Shown here piece by piece: positions 1 through 5,430 of a stretch of 5,870 nt of DNA (positions are counted from its first letter, which is position 1; each line of letters opens with the position of its first letter). The position numbers and the translations under genes are program-made. The notes under the pieces were generated by a model, which did no database searches, was not told the DNA's origin, and saw only the letters and a program-made list of their open reading frames with translations. The DNA is from Devosia sp. (GTDB lineage Bacteria; Pseudomonadota; Alphaproteobacteria; Rhizobiales; Devosiaceae). The DNA lies in assembly GCA_016793415.1 (NCBI GenBank), contig JAEUMC010000101.1, positions 1-5,870 on the forward strand, in the 5' to 3' direction.

Positions 1-138
1 AGCGCCGGCATCGCCATCGCCTCGCCGCGCCCGGAGACTTTCGACCAGTTGCTGCGCGCCGCCGACGAACTGCTCTATCGAGCCAAGGACGCCGGCCGCA
101 ACCGCGTCCATGGCCCGGAGCTGCGGCTGGTCGCCTAG
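1..138 (+). CDS. GGDEF-domain protein (putative diguanylate cyclase), C-terminal end only
   Basis: Only the last 45 residues lie in the window, open from base 1 to a TAG stop. The visible text begins SAGIAI and continues with RAADELLYRAKDAGRNRV, the closing signature of GGDEF domains (the last core strand, then the helix with ADxxLYxAKxxGRN). The family makes cyclic di-GMP from two GTP. The GGDEF active-site loop itself is outside the window, so activity cannot be judged, and neither can any N-terminal sensor domain. After the signature come only about 9 residues, so GGDEF is the last domain and no EAL domain follows. The gene converges on yqeY, with 4 bases between the two stop codons, so transcription must end inside coding sequence or through Rho. 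The family call is firm; the function is inferred. Confidence 0.88.
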   Translation, partial: SAGIAIASPRPETFDQLLRAADELLYRAKDAGRNRVHGPELRLVA

Positions 139-142
139 CAGC

Positions 143-595
143 CTAGCCGGCGAGCGCCGTCCTGATCTTGGCCGAGGCTTTGCCGAAGTCGATGCGGCCG
201 GGGAACTCCGCCTTCAGCGCAGCCACCACCTTGCCCATGTCCTTGGGCCCTTCGGCCCCGGTCTTCTTGATCGCGTCGATGATCGCCGCCTCGATCTCGG
301 CCTCGCTCAGGCCCTTGGGCAGGAACTCGCCGAGGATGGCAATCTCCTCGCGCTCGACCACCGCCAGATCCTCGCGGCCGGCCTTCTCGTAGATGCCGAG
401 CGATTCCTCGCGCTGCTTCACCATCTTCTGCAACAGGGCCAGCACATCTTCGTCGCCGAGCGGACCCTTGCCCTGCCCGCGCGCGTCGATGTCCTTGTCC
501 TTGATTGCCGCATTGATGGCGCGCAGCGTCGCGGTACGCCGCTTGTCGCCGGCCTTCAGCGCCGCCTTGTAGCCTTCGCTGATCGCTTCACGCAT
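143..595 (-). CDS. yqeY: GatB/YqeY family protein
   Basis: This 150-residue protein has the usual length of free-standing YqeY proteins. The family is related to the tail domain of GatB, the tRNA-dependent amidotransferase subunit that helps make Gln-tRNA or Asn-tRNA. The role of the single-domain form is not settled; tRNA binding is usually inferred. Family landmarks are the basic helix KAGDKRRTATLR (residues 14-25), KQREES (60-65), the FLP motif after a Glu-rich helix (91-93), MGKVV (120-124) and GRIDF (133-137). The protein is rich in Lys and Glu and has no signal peptide or membrane segment, so it should be cytosolic. The ATG at 595 is supported by an AAGGAG site 7 bases upstream that overlaps the end of the VOC gene. 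The gene begins 3 bases after the VOC stop codon, so the two are co-transcribed and probably translationally coupled. Confidence 0.93.
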   Translation of the reverse strand: MREAISEGYKAALKAGDKRRTATLRAINAAIKDKDIDARGQGKGPLGDEDVLALLQKMVKQREESLGIYEKAGREDLAVVEREEIAILGEFLPKGLSEAEIEAAIIDAIKKTGAEGPKDMGKVVAALKAEFPGRIDFGKASAKIRTALAG

Positions 596-598
596 CGT

Positions 599-967
599 CT
601 AACTCCTTGGTGCAGGCGGCACGTCGGCCACCATCAATAGATTTCCGTCCGGGTCCTTGAAGGTGAAGAACACCCCATCGGTTACCGGTCCCACCTCCGC
701 GGCGCCGGCGGCGACCGCCTGCCGGCGCGCTGCGTGCACATCGGAGGTGTTGAAATGAAACGCCGGCTTTCTGTCATGCGGCCCGGCAAACCCCTTGCTG
801 TCGAGCACCAGCCCGCTGCCTTCGGCCATCGGCAGCACATGGATGTGCCCGAAAAAGATCTCGCCGCCCGGTTCCATCCCGAGAAAGCTGCGATACCAGT
901 CCCGCGCCCGCTCGATGTCGCTCACCGGAACGAACACCCCGCCGATCTCGCGCTCGATCGCACTCAT
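599..967 (-). CDS. VOC superfamily (glyoxalase/bleomycin-resistance/dioxygenase fold) protein
   Basis: The 122-residue length is typical of a single-chain VOC protein with two beta-alpha-beta-beta-beta modules. Module one is GVFVPVSDIERARDWYRSFLG (about residues 10-30) plus the strand HIHVLPM (41-47). Module two is FHFNTSDVHAARRQAVAAGA (70-89) and the closing FKDPDGNLLMV (103-113). Members include glyoxalase I, antibiotic-sequestering proteins and ring-cleavage dioxygenases; no substrate can be named. The usual metal ligands are not obvious: the first strand has Val/Phe where His or Gln is common, and DPDGN is followed by LLMV rather than a Glu. It may therefore bind a ligand without a metal. 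It is probably cytosolic. The ATG at 967 has a modest AGGGA site 9 bases upstream. It is the first gene of a two-gene unit with yqeY and faces away from carA. Confidence 0.87.
   Translation of the reverse strand: MSAIEREIGGVFVPVSDIERARDWYRSFLGMEPGGEIFFGHIHVLPMAEGSGLVLDSKGFAGPHDRKPAFHFNTSDVHAARRQAVAAGAAEVGPVTDGVFFTFKDPDGNLLMVADVPPAPRS
603..608 (-). promoter_or_regulatory. Ribosome binding site of yqeY, inside the VOC gene
   Basis: Read on the - strand this is AAGGAG, 7 bases before the yqeY ATG. It overlaps the codons for the last two residues of the VOC protein, so ribosomes finishing that gene are delivered directly to yqeY. It fixes the yqeY start. Confidence 0.8.
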
Positions 968-1095
968 CGCAACTTGTCCCTGTTATGCCGCACCCCATAT
1001 AGCGCAATAATACCCGTGCGCCACTTGCGCTTGGGCCGGGCCCCTTCTAAGGAGAGCCCTCAACCGACACCGACCCGAACCCTTGGAGCCCCGCC
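968..1095. promoter_or_regulatory. Divergent intergenic region with the promoters of VOC-yqeY and carA
   Basis: These 128 bases separate two genes transcribed away from each other, so both promoters should lie here. The most AT-rich part is about 996-1012. For carA, a possible pair is TTGTCC (974-979) and TATAGC (998-1003), 18 bases apart. On the - strand the same area reads CTATAT, which resembles an alphaproteobacterial -10 box, but no convincing -35 box accompanies it. If the carA pair is right, its leader is about 85 bases and carries a small GC hairpin (GGGC/GCCC, 1033-1043) just before an AAGGAG at 1049-1054 that no start codon follows at useful distance. The need for promoters is secure; the exact boxes are weak. 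Confidence 0.4.
1085..1088 (+). promoter_or_regulatory. Ribosome binding site of carA
   Basis: GGAG lies 7 bases before the ATG at 1096 and supports that start. A stronger-looking AAGGAG at 1049-1054 is about 40 bases upstream, too far to serve this ATG. Confidence 0.6.
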
Positions 1096-2301
1096 ATGAC
1101 CGGCTGGCAGCAAAAACCTGCGACCGCCCTCCTGCTGCTCGAGGACGGCACCCGACTCGAGGGACACGGTATCGGCGCCATCGGCCATGCCGCCGGCGAG
1201 GTCTGCTTCAATACTGCGATGACCGGCTACCAGGAGATCCTCACCGATCCCTCCTATGCCGGGCAGATCATCACCTTCACCTTCCCGCATATCGGCAATG
1301 TCGGCACCAACGACGAAGATATCGAGACGGTGAACATGGCAGCGCTCTCGGGCATCCGGGGCTGCGTGCTGCGCGCCGACATCACCAACCCGTCGAACTA
1401 CCGGGCGGTCGAAAAGCTCGATGCCTGGTTGAAGAAGCGCAACATCATCGGCATTGCCGGCGTCGATACCCGGGCGCTCACCGCCCGCATCCGCGAGAAC
1501 GGCATGCCGAACGGCGTCATCGCCCATGCCCCCGACGGCTATTTCCATGAGCCCTCGATGCAGGCCGAGCTCAAGAACTTCCCAGGCCTCGAAGGGCTCG
1601 ACCTGGCTCGCGAAGTCACCACCGCGCAGACCTACCACTGGGACCAGACCTCCTGGACCCGGACCGAAGGTTATGGCCGGCTCGAGAACCCCGAGTTCCA
1701 CGTCGTCGCCATCGACTATGGCGCCAAGCGCAACATCCTGCGCCAGCTCGCCGACCAGGGCGCACGGGTGACCGTCGTTCCGGCGACCGCCACCGCCAAG
1801 GATGTGATGTCGCACAATCCCGACGCCATCTTCCTGTCGAACGGCCCGGGTGACCCGGCGGCGACCGGCAAGTACGCGGTGCCGACGATCAGGACGCTGA
1901 TGGAAACCGGCAAGCCGATGTTCGGCATCTGCCTCGGCCACCAGTTGCTCGGCCTCGCGGTCGGCGGCAAGACCCAGAAGATGCACCAGGGCCACCACGG
2001 GGCGAACCACCCGGTCAAGGATCTGACCACCGGCAAGGTCGAGATCACCTCGATGAACCATGGCTTTGCCGTCGATACCGAGAGCCTCCCCGGCAACGTC
2101 AAGCAGACCCACGTCTCGCTGTTTGACGGCTCCAACGCCGGCCTCGAAGTCGATGGCAAGCCGATCTTCTCGGTGCAGTACCACCCCGAGGCCAGCCCCG
2201 GCCCGCACGACAGCCACTACCTGTTCACCCGGTTCCTCAACCTGGTGCGCGCCCAGAAGGGTGTGGCGCAGGTGCCCGAGCAGGTGAAGGCTGGCGAGTA
2301 A
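1096..2301 (+). CDS. carA: Carbamoyl-phosphate synthase small (glutaminase) subunit
   Basis: CarA hydrolyses glutamine and channels the ammonia to CarB, which makes carbamoyl phosphate for pyrimidine and arginine synthesis in the cytosol. The protein has 401 residues, slightly longer than the E. coli one (about 382). The N-terminal CPSase small-chain domain spans roughly residues 10-150 and holds the hallmark stretch GEVCFNTAMTGYQEILTDPS. The class I glutamine amidotransferase domain runs from about 203 to 390. It contains LSNGPGDP (247-254), the nucleophile Cys279 in GICLGHQ, and His363 and Glu365 in QYHPEASPGPHDS. The Cys-to-His spacing of 84 residues equals that of E. coli (269 to 353, from memory), so the enzyme should be active. 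ATG 1096 has GGAG 7 bases upstream. carB does not follow; the next gene converges on carA from the other strand. I see no intrinsic terminator on the carA strand. Confidence 0.98.
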   Translation: MTGWQQKPATALLLLEDGTRLEGHGIGAIGHAAGEVCFNTAMTGYQEILTDPSYAGQIITFTFPHIGNVGTNDEDIETVNMAALSGIRGCVLRADITNPSNYRAVEKLDAWLKKRNIIGIAGVDTRALTARIRENGMPNGVIAHAPDGYFHEPSMQAELKNFPGLEGLDLAREVTTAQTYHWDQTSWTRTEGYGRLENPEFHVVAIDYGAKRNILRQLADQGARVTVVPATATAKDVMSHNPDAIFLSNGPGDPAATGKYAVPTIRTLMETGKPMFGICLGHQLLGLAVGGKTQKMHQGHHGANHPVKDLTTGKVEITSMNHGFAVDTESLPGNVKQTHVSLFDGSNAGLEVDGKPIFSVQYHPEASPGPHDSHYLFTRFLNLVRAQKGVAQVPEQVKAGE

Positions 2302-2316
2302 GTAGACGAGGCATAG

Positions 2317-2348
2317 AAAAAGGGGCCGCCGGTGGCCGGGCGACCCCT
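2317..2348 (-). terminator. Intrinsic terminator of the EF-hand gene
   Basis: On the - strand a GC-rich stem, AGGGG (pairing 2344-2348 with 2321-2325) then GGCG/CGCC (2339-2342 with 2327-2330), is interrupted by one mismatch (2326/2343) and closed by an 8-base loop. It is followed directly by a run of T (A run 2317-2321 on the + strand). It starts about 20 bases after the EF-hand stop codon. On the + strand the hairpin is followed by CTCAGCC with no T run, so it should not serve carA well. Confidence 0.75.
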
Positions 2349-2368
2349 CTCAGCCATGGCTGGCCGAA

Positions 2369-2620
2369 TTACTGCGCGGCCGGAGCCGGAAGCGTCGCTA
2401 CATAGGCATCGAATTCGGCCTGGTCGAGCGAACCGTCCTTGCTCGTATCGGCGGCGTCGAACGCCTCCTGGGTCAGATCAGGCCAGGCAACCTGTGCCTC
2501 GGCCAGGCTAACCCCGCCACTGGTGTCGGCATCGACCGACGCGAAGGTGACTGCCGCCGCCTGGGCGAAAGCCGCCGAGGAAAGGCCAATGGCTGCGATG
2601 GTGATCAGGAGCTTCTTCAT
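2369..2620 (-). CDS. Small exported EF-hand calcium-binding protein
   Basis: The protein has 83 residues. It starts with a classic Sec signal peptide: two Lys after Met, a hydrophobic core to about residue 16, then AFA-Q with likely cleavage after residue 19. The mature protein of about 64 residues should be periplasmic. It has two EF-hand loops of canonical 12-residue length. Loop 1 is DADTSGGVSLAE (30-41), with acidic or hydroxyl ligands at positions 1, 3, 5 and Glu at 12. Loop 2 is DTSKDGSLDQAE (58-69), with Asp at 1 and 5, Gly at 6 and Glu at 12. Both look able to bind calcium. An upstream in-frame ATG would add 37 residues and bury the signal peptide, so the ATG at 2620 with its GGAAGGA site is preferred. 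The gene stands alone before a good terminator. Such small proteins are common in alphaproteobacteria and their role is unknown; calcium buffering or sensing is only an inference. Confidence 0.9.
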   Translation of the reverse strand: MKKLLITIAAIGLSSAAFAQAAAVTFASVDADTSGGVSLAEAQVAWPDLTQEAFDAADTSKDGSLDQAEFDAYVATLPAPAAQ

Positions 2621-2629
2621 GGAGATTTG

Positions 2630-2636
2630 TCCTTCC
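2630..2636 (-). promoter_or_regulatory. Ribosome binding site of the EF-hand gene
   Basis: On the - strand this is GGAAGGA, 9 bases before the ATG at 2620. It decides the start in favour of the signal-peptide form over the longer reading frame that opens at 2731. Confidence 0.7.
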
Positions 2637-2783
2637 ATGTGAGGTTCAAAACGGCACCCGGTGGCCCAGGTCCGACCCACAGCCTCAACGCTGTCGGCGA
2701 GGCATGAGACTAAGCCTGATTGTGCTCGCAAACCGGCTGGATCGCGGCTTCGTGGCGATTATTTGCTGGTCATTTTGCGGGCC

Positions 2784-2810
2784 GACGGGAACCCAACGGG
2801 AACGGGGAAC
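2784..2810. repeat. Short direct repeats (ACGGGAAC) in the space between the EF-hand and diguanylate cyclase genes
   Basis: ACGGGAAC occurs at 2785-2792 and 2796-2803, 11 bases apart (one helical turn), and a near copy CGGGGAAC overlaps at 2803-2810. A perfect CCGATCGG palindrome follows at 2810-2817. The cluster lies about 165 bases upstream of the EF-hand start and just after the stop of the diguanylate cyclase gene. The repeats are plainly visible; a regulatory role is a guess. The remainder of 2637-2821 shows no gene and no convincing promoter. Confidence 0.4.
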
Positions 2811-2821
2811 CGATCGGCAAT

Positions 2822-4009
2822 TCACACGTTTAGCAGCGTTTTTGGCTGCGCTTCCGGCGCCTCCCCGACACCCTCGGCGCGGTCTCGACCACCTCGCTTG
2901 GCACGATAAAGCGCGATGTCGGCAACTCGCATCAGCGCCCCCAGGTCGATCGATTCGAGGTTCGCCGCGGCGATGCCGACGCTGGTTGTCGGCCGCAACG
3001 GACCGGCCGGGGTCCAGACCGTGACACCACGCACCGCGCGCAGCACCCGCTCAGCCACGATGCCGGCGACCGCCCCGTTCGCCCCGGGCAGCAGCGCCGC
3101 GAACTCCTCCCCGCCATAGCGGCAGAACAGGTCGCGCGGGCCGAGGCAGCGGCTGACCATCGCGGCGACGCTGGACAGCACCTCGTCGCCGATGGCGTGG
3201 CCGTGGGTGTCGTTGATGCGCTTGAAGTGGTCAAGGTCGAGCAACAGCAGCGCGTAGGCTTCGCCACGTTCGCCGGCCTCGCCGATCTCCCGCTCGGCCA
3301 GCCGCGTGAACTCCGAACGGTTCAGCACCCCGGTCAGGCCATCGCGCGTCGCGGCCTGTTTCAACGCTGCCTCCGAGACCTCCTTGCCCAGCGCCACCAT
3401 CGAGAAGCTGGAAATGACGATCAGCAGCAGCACGCAGATCGTCGCCGCTTCCGAGCCGAAGGGGATGGCGAAGCGCGGATCGTCCGGGCCGAAGGCAATA
3501 AAGGCAGCCAGCCGGAACAGGTAGAACACTGAGCCTCCAGCCCAGGCGACGGCCAGCACCACGTGGTTGCGCATCCGCGGCCCGACTGGCCGCCAGCACT
3601 CGAGCGCCGCCAGCATGTTGAACACCACCACACCGCCGGCGAGCAGCGGAAAGCCGCTCCAGGTCGCCAGCGGCTGCTCGAGCCCGAACGGCAGCGCCGC
3701 GGCCAGCACCGCCGGCCCCACCCAGGCGATCAGCGGTGTGCGCTTGTGGCTGAAGGCCCGAGCACCCACCCAGAGCAACGCGCTGCCGGCAACCACGAGG
3801 CCATTGCCGATCGGGTTGAGCACCACGAACTCGGGCGCCTGCCCGGCCAGCGCGTAGATCACCGCCGGAGTGATGGCGAAGAGGAACGCCAGCCCCCACC
3901 AGCGCAGCGCCGGGTCGGGGCGGCCGCGCATATCGAGCAGAAACAGCAAGCCCGACATGCCGGTCACCATGGCGGAGACCAGGTAAAGCGTGGTGAGATC
4001 GAGCGACAT
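2822..4009 (-). CDS. Membrane-anchored GGDEF diguanylate cyclase
   Basis: The protein has 395 residues from ATG 4009. The N-terminal half holds about seven hydrophobic segments (roughly residues 6-24, 35-53, 61-83, 93-108, 117-139, 149-173, 187-209). I do not recognise this as a named sensor; it resembles MASE-type integral membrane domains in plan. The GGDEF domain fills about 215-385: DGLTGVLNR (223-231), DLDHFKRINDTHGH (258-271), the active-site loop RYGGEEF (297-303) and VADIALYRAKRGGRD near the end. These residues predict synthesis of cyclic di-GMP from GTP at the inner face of the membrane. The inhibitory I-site (RxxD five residues before GGEEF) reads GPRD, so its Arg is missing and product inhibition may be lost. 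A GTG at 4036 would add nine residues; neither start has a strong ribosome site. The gene begins 46 bases after the cupin stop and may share its transcript. Confidence 0.92.
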   Translation of the reverse strand: MSLDLTTLYLVSAMVTGMSGLLFLLDMRGRPDPALRWWGLAFLFAITPAVIYALAGQAPEFVVLNPIGNGLVVAGSALLWVGARAFSHKRTPLIAWVGPAVLAAALPFGLEQPLATWSGFPLLAGGVVVFNMLAALECWRPVGPRMRNHVVLAVAWAGGSVFYLFRLAAFIAFGPDDPRFAIPFGSEAATICVLLLIVISSFSMVALGKEVSEAALKQAATRDGLTGVLNRSEFTRLAEREIGEAGERGEAYALLLLDLDHFKRINDTHGHAIGDEVLSSVAAMVSRCLGPRDLFCRYGGEEFAALLPGANGAVAGIVAERVLRAVRGVTVWTPAGPLRPTTSVGIAAANLESIDLGALMRVADIALYRAKRGGRDRAEGVGEAPEAQPKTLLNV

Positions 4010-4055
4010 CAATGGGGTCCCGGGCGTGTCGGGCACCCAGCCTATTGCAGCCCGA

Positions 4056-4580
4056 TTAACGAGTTCCCACCCGCCAGTGGACGATCAGCGGTCCGTCCGT
4101 GCCGCCCACCGGGTCGGTGCGCGGCAACGGTATCCGCTCGATGTTGCGGTCGGCGGCCGGGCGATTGCCGGCCTCGCCGCGCAACAGATCCCAGTTCTGT
4201 CCCGGTGGATAGCAGCCGACCACCAGGAAATCGCCGCTCGAGTCGAGCCGCCGATGCGCCACGCCGGCAGGAATGACGATCACGTCGCCCGGTTCGACGT
4301 CGAATTCGCGCCCCTCCGGGCCACCGAGCATCAAGCGCGCTGAACCGCGCACTACGCCCAGCGTCTCATGCGCGGTCGAATGATAGTGGTGGTAGGTGAA
4401 CACCGAAGCGCGCCAGGCCGGCGGCCAGCCATTGGCTGCGAACAGCGCCTCCATCGCCTCGGGACTGACGGCATCGCGCGGCAATGCCTCCTCGTAGAAC
4501 AGCAAGGGGAGTGCACTGTTGGGATAGGTGCCGTCATCGAAGAAGCGTTCGAGCCGCAACCCGTCGAGCCGGCCGGCCAT
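4056..4580 (-). CDS. Cupin-domain protein, YjlB-like
   Basis: The protein has 174 residues and contains one cupin barrel. Motif 1 is YHHYHSTAHETLGVVRG (63-79), giving the metal ligands His65, His67 and Glu72. Motif 2 is GDVIVIPAGVAH (98-109), giving His109. All four ligands of a typical cupin metal site are present. The flanking text (FFDDGTYPNSALPLLFYEEAL near the N-terminus; GPLIVHW near the C-terminus; YPPGQNWDLLRG in the middle) fits, from memory, the family of Bacillus subtilis YjlB, whose function is unknown. It has no signal peptide and should be cytosolic. The reading frame extends upstream to 4667 inside the preceding gene, but the family pattern starts after Met 4580. The stop of the upstream gene and this ATG are joined as TGA-G-ATG, so translation is probably coupled to that gene. 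Confidence 0.9.
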   Translation of the reverse strand: MAGRLDGLRLERFFDDGTYPNSALPLLFYEEALPRDAVSPEAMEALFAANGWPPAWRASVFTYHHYHSTAHETLGVVRGSARLMLGGPEGREFDVEPGDVIVIPAGVAHRRLDSSGDFLVVGCYPPGQNWDLLRGEAGNRPAADRNIERIPLPRTDPVGGTDGPLIVHWRVGTR

Positions 4581-4581
4581 C

Positions 4582-5415
4582 TCACACCAGCCCTTCGGCG
4601 GCGATCTTGTCGAGCTTGCAACTGCCCGGCGCCGGAATGGCGTAGCCCTTGTCGTACCAGAAGGCACGCGCCGCCGAACTGGCCGTCGCCAGCACCTCCG
4701 GCACGACCCGGCCGAGCGGCAGGTTGATGATGGCGTTGCGGCGATTGGCTTCCACTGCCTCGACCGCCGCCATCACGCCGGCGTTCTTGTCGAGTTCGTC
4801 GATCCCCGCGGTGATCGTCCACATCGCGGCATAGCATGCGGCCTGCTGGTCGATCTGCCGCTCCAGTGCGGCCACCGCCTCGGCATCCCGCTGCGACTGC
4901 AGCGCCACCAGATCAGTGAACACACCGAGCGACCATTGCACATGGTGGCCATAGGATTCGGCCACCAGGTAGGCCATGGCGTAGTCGGCCCCGAGCGGAA
5001 ATCTGGAACGCAACCGGTCGTAGGCGCTGCTGTCGACATACACCAGCCGGTTGTCGGGGCAGTAGAACACCGTCAGGTCCTTGCCCGCCATGCCGCAGCC
5101 GAAACCGCTCGAGCTCTCGACCACGCTCATCGTCAACCGCGGGTAGCGGATGGCCGTCTGCCAGAAGAAGCGCCGCCACATCAGTTCGGCTTCGCCGCCG
5201 ACGATGGGTGGATAAGCCGCGATCTCGGCGAGGCTGGCCGAACTCGCCGGCACTCCGGTGATCGAGGTCGGCGGTGGCGGCGGCGAAACCTTGCCGCTGA
5301 TCAGCGTGATCGGGTTGATCCCCGCCAGCATGACGATCACCACGCCCAGCGCGAGCAGGCCGGACCAGCCGAACCGCTTCACATGCGGCATCGCACCTGC
5401 GGGGATCAGCCCCAT
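4582..5415 (-). CDS. YpfJ-family (Zn_peptidase, PF04228) paralogue with degenerate zinc site
   Basis: This 277-residue protein matches the plan of YpfJ-type neutral zinc metallopeptidases: a single membrane anchor (about 17-39), a Pro-rich linker (PPPPP, 45-49), then an outer domain. Family landmarks are GFGCGMAGKDLTVFYCPDN (104-122), VYVDSSAYDRL (125-135), ACYAAMW (193-199) and the ending GSCKLDKI. The four expected cysteines (107, 119, 194, 266) are kept. The catalytic motif is not: where the neighbouring gene has AHEIGH, this protein has AESYGH (152-157), losing the first zinc His and the catalytic Glu. ELQADCYAG is changed to DQQAACYAA (189-197), and the HGTSEQR segment to TASSAAR. It is therefore probably inactive as a peptidase. 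It starts 13 bases after the stop of the intact copy, with AGGAG 10 bases before ATG 5415. The frame is fully open, so it is not an obvious decaying pseudogene. Confidence 0.85.
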   Translation of the reverse strand: MGLIPAGAMPHVKRFGWSGLLALGVVIVMLAGINPITLISGKVSPPPPPTSITGVPASSASLAEIAAYPPIVGGEAELMWRRFFWQTAIRYPRLTMSVVESSSGFGCGMAGKDLTVFYCPDNRLVYVDSSAYDRLRSRFPLGADYAMAYLVAESYGHHVQWSLGVFTDLVALQSQRDAEAVAALERQIDQQAACYAAMWTITAGIDELDKNAGVMAAVEAVEANRRNAIINLPLGRVVPEVLATASSAARAFWYDKGYAIPAPGSCKLDKIAAEGLV

Positions 5416-5425
5416 TGATCAAGCG

Positions 5426-5430
5426 CTCCT
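5426..5430 (-). promoter_or_regulatory. Ribosome binding site of the degenerate paralogue, overlapping the upstream stop codon
   Basis: On the - strand the TAG stop of the intact metallopeptidase runs into AGGAG, 10 bases before ATG 5415. This supports 5415 as the start over the internal ATG at 5391 and suggests coupled translation of the pair. Confidence 0.6.

Noticed and set aside
1016..1099. A 27-codon leader reading frame starting at GTG and overlapping the carA start as ATGA
   Set aside because: There is no ribosome site before the GTG, the peptide has no attenuation-type run of Arg or pyrimidine-related codons, and the frame is part of a longer chance open frame.
1060..2217. A 385-codon open frame antisense to carA
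   Set aside because: It lies entirely opposite a certain gene, has no family motifs, and is rich in Gly, Val, Asp and Arg, as expected of an antisense frame in GC-rich coding DNA.
2317..2348. The same hairpin as a terminator for carA
   Set aside because: On the + strand the run of A precedes the stem and no run of T follows, so it is oriented for the - strand gene.
2621..2731. N-terminal extension of the EF-hand protein by 37 residues
   Set aside because: It would place the signal peptide in the middle of the protein, and a good ribosome site precedes the internal ATG at 2620.
3563..4276. A 237-codon + strand open frame opposite the diguanylate cyclase and cupin
   Set aside because: It spans two well-supported genes on the other strand and has low-complexity Arg/Gln/Pro composition.
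4581..4667. N-terminal extension of the cupin by 29 residues
   Set aside because: It overlaps the upstream gene, is basic and shadow-like (RRRAVASSTRS), and lies outside the family pattern. The TGA-G-ATG junction marks the better start.
4528..5418. A 296-codon + strand open frame opposite the degenerate metallopeptidase
   Set aside because: The - strand frame shows clear family motifs; this one is rich in Arg, His and Gly with no recognisable domain, so it is a shadow.
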